Below are positions 8,063 through 16,117 of a DNA stretch of 64,000 bases, piece by piece. The notes beneath the pieces were generated by a model. The model saw nothing but the letters and a program-made list of their open reading frames with translations, was not told the DNA's origin and ran no database searches. A program made the translations under genes and the position numbers. Each line of letters starts with the position of its first letter. Position 1 is the first letter of the stretch. This stretch comes from Hoeflea_A sp965249925 (GTDB taxonomy: Bacteria; Pseudomonadota; Alphaproteobacteria; Rhizobiales; Rhizobiaceae). The stretch is taken from assembly GCA_965249925.1 (NCBI GenBank), contig OZ252260.1, forward strand, positions 248,001 through 312,000. The letters are read 5' to 3'.

Positions 8063-8458
8063 GTGAAGAGAACAGCCGTTAATCCATGGATGTGGTCGCT
8101 GAATTTCGGCTACAATCAGGCCGAAATAGTAGAGGGAGCCAGCCGGCAACTGGTCTGTGCGGGTCAGACCGCCGTCGATGCCGACGGTCAACCACAGCAC
8201 CCCGGTGACATGCGCAGCCAGATTGCCCTTGCCCTCGACAATCTGGAGACCGTCTTGAGCGCCGCCGGCATGGGCCTCGCCAGTGTCATCCGGCTCGATA
8301 TTTACACAACCGACGTCGACGAGGCGATGAAGCACTTCGATATCCTTGGATCGCGATTCGGACCCGTCGAGACAGCTCCGCCAATGACCCTTCTGGGCGT
8401 CAGCCGGCTCGCACTCCCGTCTTTGATGTTCGAGATCAGAGCCACGGCTGCCGACTGA
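8063..8458 (+). CDS. RidA/YjgF-family protein lacking the signature arginine
   Basis: 131 residues of the Rid fold: MRSQIALALDNLETVLSAAG, a VIRLDIYTTD strand and C-terminal MFEIRATA. In archetypal RidA an arginine in the A-R-T/A segment binds the imine intermediate; the aligned segment here reads PPMTLLGVSRLALP, with no arginine at that place. It therefore probably belongs to one of the Rid subgroups without 2-aminoacrylate deaminase activity. Cytoplasmic trimer by family precedent. It follows the small membrane protein gene after 154 bp; function unknown. Confidence 0.8.
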   Translation: MKRTAVNPWMWSLNFGYNQAEIVEGASRQLVCAGQTAVDADGQPQHPGDMRSQIALALDNLETVLSAAGMGLASVIRLDIYTTDVDEAMKHFDILGSRFGPVETAPPMTLLGVSRLALPSLMFEIRATAAD

Positions 8459-8606
8459 CACCAATTCCCGGACGTCCACAGAACCATCGGTCGTCCGCGA
8501 AACGGCACAGATATCGCGGACGACCCGGAGCTACTCTCCACTTCAGAAACGTCTATACTGGTGGGCCACAGGAAGGTCTCCGACTGAAAGTGGTTGAGCA
8601 CGATCC

Positions 8607-9293
8607 ATGCGACGCGCAGAGAGATTGTTCAGGTTGGTCAACGAAATGCGCACCCGAAGTGTCAGCCGGGCCAGCGAACTTGCCGAACACTTCGAAGTGA
8701 GTGTCAGCACGATCTATCGTGACATCGCACACCTTCAGGCCTCCGGCCTGCCGATAGAGGGTGAGGCCGGCGTTGGTTATCTGTTGCGACCGGGTTTTGA
8801 CCTGCCGAATGTGACCTTTACCCACGACCAGATCGACGCGCTGGCTGTCGGCCTTTCCTTCGTGGAACGCACCGGCGATCCGACATTGGCGACAGCAGCC
8901 CGTGAAGTGCGCGCCAAGATCCAGGCAAGCATGCCTCAACCGGAGGAGAGGAAGCTTGCCGATGCCCCGTATTTCAGCCTTCATCACAAGAACGGGACCG
9001 AGCCGAATGCAGGCTTGATCCGCGAGGCGATCCGTCAGCGGCAAATCGTGCAGATCGTTTATAGGGACGGCGAAGGCAACACGTCGGAGCGTCGCCTGCG
9101 CCCGCTCGTCATCTGGAACTTGACCGATGGCTGGATGTTTTCCGCCTGGTGCGAACTCAGGCGGGATTTCCGCACGTTTCGATCTGACCGCATCGCCAGC
9201 CTCGCCCTCACCGGCGAACGGTTCGAAGAGGATGAGGAAACCGGACTGCAAGCTTTCATGGAATTGGAGCGGTGCGAAGCGCCGGAACATTAG
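8607..9293 (+). CDS. HTH-WYL transcriptional regulator (YafY/DeoR-like)
   Basis: 228 residues. N-terminal HTH_11: LFRLVNEMRTRSVSRASELAEHF and VSTIYRDIAHL; then the WYL module (about 135-205) with IREAIRQRQIVQIVYRDGEG and LRPLVIWNLTDGWMFSAWCELR, the positions that give the domain its name being partly substituted. WYL domains sense ligands, often nucleic-acid or nucleotide-like. It follows ridA-like gene by 148 bp on the same strand and may regulate it. Shorter than the usual 300+ residues because the C-terminal extension is missing. Confidence 0.85.
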   Translation: MRRAERLFRLVNEMRTRSVSRASELAEHFEVSVSTIYRDIAHLQASGLPIEGEAGVGYLLRPGFDLPNVTFTHDQIDALAVGLSFVERTGDPTLATAAREVRAKIQASMPQPEERKLADAPYFSLHHKNGTEPNAGLIREAIRQRQIVQIVYRDGEGNTSERRLRPLVIWNLTDGWMFSAWCELRRDFRTFRSDRIASLALTGERFEEDEETGLQAFMELERCEAPEH

Positions 9294-9467
9294 CCGGCAT
9301 TCATTGCATTCCTTCGAAACAGCACATGCGGCACTGCCGCATACTCCGGTTCCAGGCCGGCCCGCTCCCAGTTGCGGGCGGTGCCATGGCCGCGGTCAGA
9401 GGCGCGCCGGTCGGGACAACCCCGCGATGTGGACCGCCGCCGCTTCGGGCCGTGGAAGGCGTTTGTC

Positions 9468-10508
9468 TTACTCCCCCTCCTGAAACAGACTGATCTGCTG
9501 CTCGGCCAGGTCCTTTGGCACGGCAAGCCCCAGATGTTTCCAGGCATTGGCCGTCAACAAGCGTCCGCGTGGGGTGCGCTGGATGAAGCCCTGCTGGATC
9601 AGATAAGGCTCGATGATATCCTCGATCGCGTCCCTTGGCTCCGACAGCCCTGCCGCGATGGTCTCGACACCCACCGGTCCGCCGCCAAAGTTGTGAGCGA
9701 TCATCGTCAGGTAGCGCATGTCGAGCTGATCGAGCCCGCGTTGGTCAACCGATAGCCGGGTGAGGGCCGAGTCGGCGATGGCGCGGTCGACCGCTTCGGC
9801 CTGCGCCACTTCGGCGAAATCGCGCACCCGGCGTAACAGGCGGCCGGCGATGCGCGGTGTGCCGCGGGCGCGGTGGGCGATCTCCAGTGCGCCGTCATCG
9901 GTCATGGCGAGCCCCATCAACCGCGCACTGCGGCGCACGATCTGCTCCAGTTCCGCAACCGTGTAGAAATTGAGCCTGACCGGAATGCCGAAACGGTCGC
10001 GCAGCGGCGTGGTCAGCAATCCCAGTCGGGTGGTGGCGGCGACCAGCGTGAACTTCGCCAGCTCGATCTTCACCGAGCGCGCCGCTGGCCCCTCGCCGAT
10101 GATCAGGTCGAGCTGGTAATCCTCCATAGCCGGATAGAGGATCTCTTCGACCGCCGGATTGAGCCGGTGGATCTCGTCGATGAACAGCACATCGCGCTCT
10201 TCGAGATTGGTGAGCAGTGCCGCGAGATCGCCCGATTTGGCAATCACCGGACCGGATGTCGAGCGGAAATTGACGCCCAGTTCCTTGGCCATGATCTGCG
10301 CCAGCGTCGTCTTGCCAAGCCCCGGCGGGCCGACAAACAGCACATGGTCGAGCGCCTCGCCGCGTGCCTTGGCCGCCTCGATGAAGACCTTCAGATTGGC
10401 CCGGGCTTCGGCCTGCCCGGTGAACTCATCGAGGCTTTGCGGTCGCAGCGAGACATCCACGTCGCCACCGCCGGGTTCGGGTGAGACAAGACGCTGTCCG
10501 TCACTCAT
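9468..10508 (-). CDS. ruvB: Holliday junction branch-migration ATPase RuvB
   Basis: 346 residues. SLRPQSLDEFTGQAEARANL opening, Walker A GPPGLGKTTL, Walker B (LFIDEIHRLN), sensor and arginine-finger region (ATTRLGLLTTPLRDRFG) and the C-terminal winged helix (QQGFIQRTPRGR). Hexameric motor that drives branch migration with RuvA; acts in recombinational repair. Last gene of the ruvC-ruvA-ruvB run; 10 bp after ruvA. Confidence 0.97.
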   Translation of the reverse strand: MSDGQRLVSPEPGGGDVDVSLRPQSLDEFTGQAEARANLKVFIEAAKARGEALDHVLFVGPPGLGKTTLAQIMAKELGVNFRSTSGPVIAKSGDLAALLTNLEERDVLFIDEIHRLNPAVEEILYPAMEDYQLDLIIGEGPAARSVKIELAKFTLVAATTRLGLLTTPLRDRFGIPVRLNFYTVAELEQIVRRSARLMGLAMTDDGALEIAHRARGTPRIAGRLLRRVRDFAEVAQAEAVDRAIADSALTRLSVDQRGLDQLDMRYLTMIAHNFGGGPVGVETIAAGLSEPRDAIEDIIEPYLIQQGFIQRTPRGRLLTANAWKHLGLAVPKDLAEQQISLFQEGE

Positions 10509-10518
10509 CGGCGGGTCC

Positions 10519-11136
10519 TCACTGCGACAGCTCCTTCAACCCCTGACGGATCAGCGTCGCCGAATCGGCGCCCTCGCCGGCCGTTTTCAGCGCGGCAGCC
10601 ACGGCATTGGCGGCCTGGTCACGGGAGTAACCGAGATTGGCGAGCGCCGACACGGCATCGCTGACCGGGCCGGGTGCCACCCCTTCCCCCAGTTCCTGCT
10701 TGAGGCCGATCGTTCCGCTTGCCTCTCCCGCGAACACCGGGGCGCGGGATTTCAGTTCGGTCACGATGCGCTGCGCCACCTTCGGCCCGATGCCCGGCGC
10801 GCGGGCCACCATGGCCTTGTCCTGCAGTGCGATTGCATTGGCGAGATCGGCCGCCGACAGCGTCGAGAGCACGGCAAGCGCTACTTTGGCGCCGACGCCC
10901 TGTACACTCTGCAAGAGCCGGAACCACTCGCGCTCCAATGCGCTGGCAAAGCCATACAGCCTGAGCTGGTCCTCGCGCACAAAAGTCTCGATATGCAGTT
11001 CCACCGCCTCGCCGACGCGGCCCAGCCCGGCCAGCGTGCGGCTGGCGCAATGGGCGACATAACAGACGCCGTGCACGTCGATCAGCACGTGGTCCTCGCC
11101 GATCTCGTCGATGATGCCCTTCAGCTTGCCGATCAT
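10519..11136 (-). CDS. ruvA: Holliday junction DNA-binding protein RuvA
   Basis: 205 residues from the ATG at 11136 (MIGKLKG, the universal start); the frame is open further upstream but that part is non-coding. OB-fold domain I (VLIDVHGVCYVAHC), the two HhH motifs (LLQSVQGVGAKVALAVLSTL, ARAPGIGPKVAQRIVTEL) and the C-terminal domain III that contacts RuvB (ALANLGYSRDQAANAV). Tetramer that binds the four-way junction and loads RuvB. Confidence 0.96.
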   Translation of the reverse strand: MIGKLKGIIDEIGEDHVLIDVHGVCYVAHCASRTLAGLGRVGEAVELHIETFVREDQLRLYGFASALEREWFRLLQSVQGVGAKVALAVLSTLSAADLANAIALQDKAMVARAPGIGPKVAQRIVTELKSRAPVFAGEASGTIGLKQELGEGVAPGPVSDAVSALANLGYSRDQAANAVAAALKTAGEGADSATLIRQGLKELSQ

Positions 11137-11146
11137 CGCGACACCC

Positions 11147-11668
11147 TCACAAACCGGCCACGACGCGCCGCCGGGCGGCCACGGCCTGGCGGTGGTGCGC
11201 GTGGCAGATGGCGATGGCCAGCGCGTCGGCGGCATCGTCGCTGTCGAAAGTGGCCTTCGGCATCAGCACCTTGACCATCATGTGGATCTGCCGCTTGTCG
11301 CCATGGCCGACTCCGATCACCGATTTCTTCACCGCGTTGGGCGCGTATTCGGCGACCTCCAGGCCGGCCAGCGCCGGCACCAGCATGGCGATGCCGCGCG
11401 CCTGGCCGAGCTTCAGTGTTGCGCTCGCGTCCTTGTTGACGAAAGTCGCCTCCACCGCCGCCTCATGCGGTGCGTGGCCCTCAAGCACCGCGGCGAGGCC
11501 GTCATGCAGCTGGCAGAGCCGCGCGGAGAGCGGCAGGTCGCCGTCGGAGCGCACCGTGCCGGAGGCGACGAATCGCAGGGAGTTGTTCAGGGAGTCGATC
11601 ATGCCCCAGCCGGTTCGCCGCAGGCCTGGGTCGATGCCGATAATGCGTATGGTGTCCGCCGCCGCCAT
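11147..11668 (-). CDS. ruvC: Holliday junction resolvase RuvC
   Basis: 173 residues. The first acidic residue of the active site is in RIIGIDPGLRRTGWG; further conserved parts are EATFVNKDASATLKLGQARG, YAPNAVKKSVIGVGHGDK and the final acidic pair in DSDDAADALAIAICH. Resolves junctions by symmetrical nicking. Ten base pairs before ruvA, so co-transcribed with ruvA and ruvB. Confidence 0.96.
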   Translation of the reverse strand: MAAADTIRIIGIDPGLRRTGWGMIDSLNNSLRFVASGTVRSDGDLPLSARLCQLHDGLAAVLEGHAPHEAAVEATFVNKDASATLKLGQARGIAMLVPALAGLEVAEYAPNAVKKSVIGVGHGDKRQIHMMVKVLMPKATFDSDDAADALAIAICHAHHRQAVAARRRVVAGL

Positions 11669-11762
11669 GTGCGTCCCGTTCCCCGTGTGTGGTCAAGCTA
11701 TGCCACACAAAAGCGAACAAAACAAAAACATTTCCGGAGATACCAACAGGTTGGCGGTTCGG

Positions 11763-12512
11763 TCAGACCTCGGCGAGTTTGGCCATGACCTCTTCGTTGA
11801 TGTCGAAATTCGCGTAGACGTTCTGCACGTCGTCGTCGTCTTCCAGGGCGTCGATCAGCTTGAGCAGCGTGCCGGCCTTGGCCTCGTCGACGTCGGTGCT
11901 GGTTTGCGGTTTCCACACCGGCCTGACCGACTCGGGCTCCCCCAGGGACGCCTCCAGCGCCCGTGACACCTCGCCGATCGCTTCGAACGCGCAGGTGATG
12001 ATATGGCCGTCGTCGCCGGACTGCACGTCGTCGGCACCCGCCTCGATCGCTGCTTCCATCACCGTGTCTTCGTCGCCGGCGTCCGGTTTGTAGGTGATCT
12101 CGCCGACCCGGTCGAACATGAAGCCGACCGAGCCGGTTTCCCCCATGGTGCCGCCATTTTTGGTGAAGCAGGACCGCACATTGGACGCCGAGCGGTTGCG
12201 GTTGTCGGTCAGCACCTCGACGATGATCGCGACACCGCCCGGACCGTAACCCTCGTAACGGATTTCCTCGTAGTCCTCGCTGTCGCCGCCGGCGCCTTTG
12301 TTGATGGCCCGCTGGATGTTGTCCTTCGGCATCGACTGGCCCTTGGCGTTCTGAACCGCAAGGCGCAGCCGCGGGTTGCCTTCGACATCGCCGCCGCCGA
12401 CCTTGGCGGCCACGGTGATTTCCTTGGAGAGCTTGGAGAACAGCTTGGACCGCACGGCGTCCTGCCGGCCCTTGCGGTGCATGATGTTCTTGAATTTGGA
12501 GTGGCCTGCCAT
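11763..12512 (-). CDS. yebC: YebC/PmpR/TACO1-family protein
   Basis: 249 residues, full length. MAGHSKFKNIMHRKGRQDA start, RAINKGAG, GYGPGGVAIIVEVLTDNRNR and FMFDRVGEI are hallmark stretches. Members were described as transcription regulators; recent work on YebC-type proteins places some at the ribosome, easing polyproline stalls. Lies 94 bp upstream of ruvC as in many alphaproteobacteria. In related genomes ymdB is commonly close by on the upstream side; here more than 10 kb of other DNA separates them. Confidence 0.95.
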   Translation of the reverse strand: MAGHSKFKNIMHRKGRQDAVRSKLFSKLSKEITVAAKVGGGDVEGNPRLRLAVQNAKGQSMPKDNIQRAINKGAGGDSEDYEEIRYEGYGPGGVAIIVEVLTDNRNRSASNVRSCFTKNGGTMGETGSVGFMFDRVGEITYKPDAGDEDTVMEAAIEAGADDVQSGDDGHIITCAFEAIGEVSRALEASLGEPESVRPVWKPQTSTDVDEAKAGTLLKLIDALEDDDDVQNVYANFDINEEVMAKLAEV

Positions 12513-12785
12513 GTCACCCTGTCCATCGTCGAATTCACATGGGCGGCCTTATAGGCAAGTCGATCCGGCTCGTCCAGACGGGTGGCATTTCCCGCCGTAG
12601 ACCACGGGTTGGCACGACCGTGGTGCTCATCTCTTCACGTTTTCGTGATCACAATTGCAACGGGGTAGCCGATGCCTCCTTGCGGTCTAGTTTGGTGGTA
12701 TCCTGAGCCATAATGCCGCAATGGCAGCACAAACGGGCGACCAAGACCCGGTGTGGCCGCACCGAACACCAAAAAAGGGAAGCTG

Positions 12786-13628
12786 ATGCCACGATCGAAC
12801 CGCCTGCCCGTCCTGCTGACAGCGTTGTCGCTCACGCTTGGATCGACACAGATGCTCTCGGCCCAGACGCTGCGCGCGCAGGCCGATGCGGAGCGGCCGC
12901 CCGTATCGATCTGCCAAGCCATCGCTGGCGCGCCGTACCGCAATCACGTCCTCCAGGCGACCGGTCAGCCGCTGACAAAAGAACAGGTGCGCATCAGCTT
13001 CGTCGGCCATTCGACCTATTACATTGAAACGCCGGGCGGGACGTCGATCGCCACCGACTTCAACGGCTATCTCGGCGGCCGCACGGCACCCACCGCAGTG
13101 ACGATGAACAAGGCCCATTCGAGCCACTACACACTCTATCCGGATCCCGCGATCACCTATGTGCTGCCCGGCTGGAACCCGGAAGGCGGCCCGGCCGATC
13201 ATGATCTGCAGGTCGGCGACACCTATATTCGCAACGTGACCACCGATATTCGCTCAGGCTTCGGCGGCGCCGAGCCGGATGGCAACTCGATCTTTATCTT
13301 CGAAGTCGCCGGCCTGTGCATCGGCCATCTCGGTCACCTGCACCACAAGCTGGAAGACCGGCACATCGCCGAAATCGGCCGGCTCGACGTGGTCATGGTG
13401 CCGGTCGACGGCGGCCTGACGTTGGGGCACCAGGCCCTCAGCGAAACGGTCAAGCGGCTGCGCGCCTCCATTGTCCTGCCGATGCATCGTCGCGGCCGGG
13501 CGATCAACAGCTTCCTGGACCTGTTCGGTGACGATTTCGACCGCCAGTTCCTCAACAGCAGCAGCCTGACGGTATCGCTGCGGACCCTGCCCGATCAACC
13601 GACCATCGTGGTCCCAACTGGTATCTGA
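12786..13628 (+). CDS. Exported MBL-fold metallo-hydrolase-like protein
   Basis: 280 residues from ATG 12786 (GGAAGCTG just upstream); an ATG 33 bp earlier lacks a site. Hydrophobic N-terminus (about 7-25) with AQA-like cleavage suggests export. The body shows a UlaG-like metallo-beta-lactamase layout: VRISFVGHSTYYIETPGG, a MNKAHSSHYTLY segment in the place of HxHxDH, CIGHLGHLHHKLE, and late LPMHRRG. Several metal ligands deviate from HxHxDH, so activity is uncertain. Stands alone between yebC and a TetR regulator. Confidence 0.72.
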   Translation: MPRSNRLPVLLTALSLTLGSTQMLSAQTLRAQADAERPPVSICQAIAGAPYRNHVLQATGQPLTKEQVRISFVGHSTYYIETPGGTSIATDFNGYLGGRTAPTAVTMNKAHSSHYTLYPDPAITYVLPGWNPEGGPADHDLQVGDTYIRNVTTDIRSGFGGAEPDGNSIFIFEVAGLCIGHLGHLHHKLEDRHIAEIGRLDVVMVPVDGGLTLGHQALSETVKRLRASIVLPMHRRGRAINSFLDLFGDDFDRQFLNSSSLTVSLRTLPDQPTIVVPTGI

Positions 13629-13676
13629 GAACACGACGACGGTAAACGGCAACGGCCTCAGCGTTGCGGCCGACGA

Positions 13677-13763
13677 TCAGTCCCAGCTGTTCGTGATCGC
13701 CACGAAGACCGCCACCGCGACTGCAACCAGAACGGCCATCGTCGATCGCTGCTTCCTTTTCAT
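13677..13763 (-). CDS. Possible 28-aa single-helix membrane peptide
   Basis: A minus-strand ORF with MKRKQRST followed by a 15-residue hydrophobic run rich in valine and alanine and ending ITNSWD. AGGGGAAA lies about 8 nt before the ATG. Positively charged start plus one hydrophobic helix is the pattern of small inner-membrane peptides, but with 28 residues it could be chance. It lies in the 355-bp space between the MBL-fold gene and the TetR gene. Confidence 0.3.
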   Translation of the reverse strand: MKRKQRSTMAVLVAVAVAVFVAITNSWD

Positions 13764-13921
13764 AGATGTTTCCCCTGTCGCCTCTCGTCAGCATTTCGCC
13801 GCGTCCCGCCTGTGGATGTGAACTCTCGGGCTCGGCTTTCGAGTTCAACAGCCGCCGCATCGGGTGCATTTCCACCCATCACCAACGACCTTGACATTCG
13901 TATCCATTTGCAACCCTATCA

Positions 13922-13955
13922 GTTGAGCATTCGCTCAATTGAGCAAATGCTCAAC
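13922..13955. promoter_or_regulatory. 34-bp palindromic operator upstream of TetR gene
   Basis: Outer arms GTTGAGCATT (13922-13931) and AATGCTCAAC (13946-13955) are a perfect inverted repeat; the inner 14 bases carry a second palindrome, GCTCAATTGAGC. The repeated unit TTGAGCA/TGCTCAA is characteristic of a site for two TetR-type dimers. It ends 28 bp before the preferred start of the next gene, so autoregulation is likely. Confidence 0.7.
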
Positions 13956-13983
13956 TATGTACGCATTGTCAAGGGGAGTTGCC

Positions 13984-14580
13984 GTGCTGCGCCTATCAGG
14001 CCCTGAGCGCCGCCGCCAGATTGTGCAAGCGGCTTACGAGATTATTGTTGAGAAAGGACTTGCCGACACCGCGACCCGCGATGTTACGCGCAAACTGAAT
14101 GTCGGCTCGGGATTGCTTCACCACTACTTCTCGACGTGGCGAAACCTACGAACGGAGGCCGTGCGAACATTCGTTATGGCGGAGATCGAAGATCTGGAGC
14201 GCCAATTGGTCAACGCCCGGGCAGACCAGCTCGTACCCCGATTTGTGGATTGGATGGCCGATGATCCCGAGTTCCGGCACTGGAGGCTATGGCTGAATGC
14301 GATCGAAGAAGCGCGTCGAGATCGCGAATTGGCAGAGGTTGTTAGATCGGCCTATCGCAATTGGCATGCCGTCATCGTCCGGCTCATCGAACGTCTGGTC
14401 GAAAGCGGTGTTGGGCACTGCATCGATCCGGACTCATCCGCATGGCGCCTATGCGCATTGATCGATGGTTTGGGGGGCATCGTCGTGTTGGATGAGACCG
14501 CCGTGCAAGCCGAAGCAGCAAAACACCTTCTTCAGCAACAATTCGCAATGGAACTCCAATACACCGGTCCAGCAAGCTAG
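13984..14580 (+). CDS. TetR-family regulator, BetI-like
   Basis: 198 residues from a GTG at 13984 with GGGGAG 5 nt upstream; a start at 13939 would lie inside the operator palindrome. HTH with RRRQIVQAAYEIIVEKGLAD, ATRDVTRKLNVGSGLLHHYF; C-terminal BetI-type domain with FVDWMADDPEFRHWRLWLNAIEEARRDREL. It probably represses itself through the 34-bp palindrome; other targets are unknown. The downstream neighbour is a remnant of ymdB on the other strand. Confidence 0.86.
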   Translation: MLRLSGPERRRQIVQAAYEIIVEKGLADTATRDVTRKLNVGSGLLHHYFSTWRNLRTEAVRTFVMAEIEDLERQLVNARADQLVPRFVDWMADDPEFRHWRLWLNAIEEARRDRELAEVVRSAYRNWHAVIVRLIERLVESGVGHCIDPDSSAWRLCALIDGLGGIVVLDETAVQAEAAKHLLQQQFAMELQYTGPAS

Positions 14581-14649
14581 CTGCAGCGTCCGGGGTTTGC
14601 GGCACGCTCCTGCGTAATCGGCTCAAGACCGCAGACAGGTTGAAACGAC

Positions 14650-15055
14650 CTAGAAGTCCGGCAAGACCTCCTCCAGGCGCGGCCCGATACGCAGCGGCAC
14701 AATGTGTTCGGCCAGACCGGAGGAATCGGAAATCTGCACCGCGACGCCGCAGAGCGTCGCCGGACCGTTCGCCGCCTCGAAGTGTCCTTTAGGGATCTTC
14801 CTCACGAAGCGGTTGATGGGCTCTTCCTTGTCCATGCCGATGGACGAATCGTAGTCGCCGCACATGCCGACGTCGGAGATATAGGCTGTACCGCCGGACA
14901 GAATCTGATGGTCGGCGGTTGGAACATGCGTGTGGGTGCCGGCCACCATGCTGACGCGGCCGTCGACGAAATGGCAAAAACACTGTTTTTCGCTGGTCGC
15001 CTCGGCGTGGAAATCGATGACGATCACATCCGCCTGTTCACCCATAGGGCTTGCA
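14650..15055 (-). pseudogene. 3'-terminal fragment of ymdB (left boundary copy)
   Basis: Encodes about 131 residues equal to the C-terminal half of the YmdB metallophosphoesterase present in full at 23201-24028. The N-terminal half with the metal-binding residues is missing, and similarity stops abruptly near 15047-15055, after which the sequence is unrelated. Nucleotide identity to the full copy is very high between about 14785 and 14990 and lower towards the gene's end, where this copy reads LEEVLPDF and the full copy ends differently. Cannot encode a working enzyme. It marks the left edge of the accessory island. Confidence 0.85.
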
Positions 15056-15149
15056 AACCTTGATCCTGAGCAGGATCGGGTGGGCGGACAACGCGGACGA
15101 AACCGTGGCTCGATTGGTGTTGTCGCGAACTTGAAACTAGTATCCGCTC

Positions 15150-15734
15150 ATGCTGATCAAACGTCACATCCTCGACCGCATCGTCGCCGGTGAGGTCGAC
15201 CTTGCTTTCAGATGCTGGAGGCGCCCAACAGTGAAAACTGGCGGTCGGCTCAGGACTGCGGTTGGGGAGTTGGCTATTGATGAGGTGTCCACGGTTGATG
15301 TTACGTCTCTGACGCAAAAGGACGCCCGACGGGCGGGATATCAGACCCTTAGCCAACTCAAATCCGACCTGGCTACTCGCGCCGATGGAAATCTCTACAG
15401 AATTTCAGTGCGTTACGATGGGCCAGACCGTCGGAAAGATCTGCGTGAAAACGACGAGCTTTCTGATGACGAATGCGCTGCACTTCTGAAGAAGCTCGAA
15501 CGTTTGGATCAGAGCCTAAAGGCCCCGTTCTCATTGAAGATTATCGAACTCATAGCGCTCTGGCCGGAACGACGAGCACAGGAACTTGCCGACGAGGTTG
15601 GGATGGAGAAACAGCCGTTTAAACGGCATGTCCGAAAACTGAAGGAACGAGGGTTAACCGAAAGCATGGCTACCGGATACAAACTATCACCCCGGGGGCA
15701 ACGTTTGTTGAGGTATTCACAGGGTAGCCAGTGA
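15150..15734 (+). CDS. ASCH/PUA-like domain plus winged-helix protein
   Basis: 194 residues. The N-terminal half (1-95) resembles ASCH/PUA-like proteins: HILDRIVAGEVDLAFRCWRR, PTVKTGGRLRTAVGELAID, DARRAGYQTLSQL and LYRISVRYDGPD. The C-terminal half (105-190) reads as a winged helix: IIELIALWPERRAQELADEV, KQPFKRHVRKLKERGL, GYKLSPRGQRLL. ASCH domains bind RNA or nucleotides; the combination suggests a nucleic-acid-binding regulator. First complete gene inside the accessory island. Specific role unknown. Confidence 0.7.
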   Translation: MLIKRHILDRIVAGEVDLAFRCWRRPTVKTGGRLRTAVGELAIDEVSTVDVTSLTQKDARRAGYQTLSQLKSDLATRADGNLYRISVRYDGPDRRKDLRENDELSDDECAALLKKLERLDQSLKAPFSLKIIELIALWPERRAQELADEVGMEKQPFKRHVRKLKERGLTESMATGYKLSPRGQRLLRYSQGSQ

Positions 15735-15826
15735 GGTCCACAAGTGTCGGGTGATCCGTTGGATCTGCAAACCTGATCGATGAAGATCAATGACCGTCTT
15801 TTTCGTAAATATTTCAAATATTTAAA

Positions 15827-15905
15827 TGGTGCCAAGAGGTGGGGTTGAACCACCGCAATATGGATTTTCAGTCCAACTATGTTTCATTGATTTCACGGGC
15901 TTGGC
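15827..15905 (-). tRNA. Degenerate tRNA-Phe(GAA)-like sequence with encoded CCA
   Basis: On the minus strand a 79-nt stretch ends in ACCA and has: acceptor arms GCCAAGC and TCTTGGC (6 of 7 pairs), a perfect T arm (GGTGG, loop TTCAACC, CCACC), and an anticodon loop CTGAAAA (anticodon GAA) on a stem with four of five pairs. The D arm is poor: only a weak GTG/CAT stem and a 12-nt loop without the conserved GG. Total length fits a tRNA. More likely a mobile-element tRNA or a decayed integration site than the cell's working tRNA-Phe. It lies in the otherwise gene-free stretch 15735-16117. Confidence 0.5.
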
Positions 15906-16117
15906 TGCGCGTTTTCCGTCAAACCTCCCACTAAAATCAATATCTTAGCGACGTTTTGTCAAGCCAGTTCCGGCGGACAGCCGGCGGCATTTTAACTGAA
16001 TACCTACGGCTTTGTTTACCCGTGCTGGATAGCCTTCTCCAAAAAGCAACGGGCCCGCAAACCAGAGCGCAAACTCGCGGGTGGGCTGGCTGGGCCTCAG
16101 TCATAGGTAGGCTCGAA

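Noticed and set aside
12753..12785. Upstream ATG extension of the MBL-fold gene
   Set aside because: No ribosome site; the ATG at 12786 has GGAAGCTG and starts directly before the signal peptide.
14650..15045. The ymdB fragment as an independent small gene
   Set aside because: It is the C-terminal half of a known enzyme without its metal-binding N-terminus, and ends abruptly in unrelated DNA; treated as a pseudogene.
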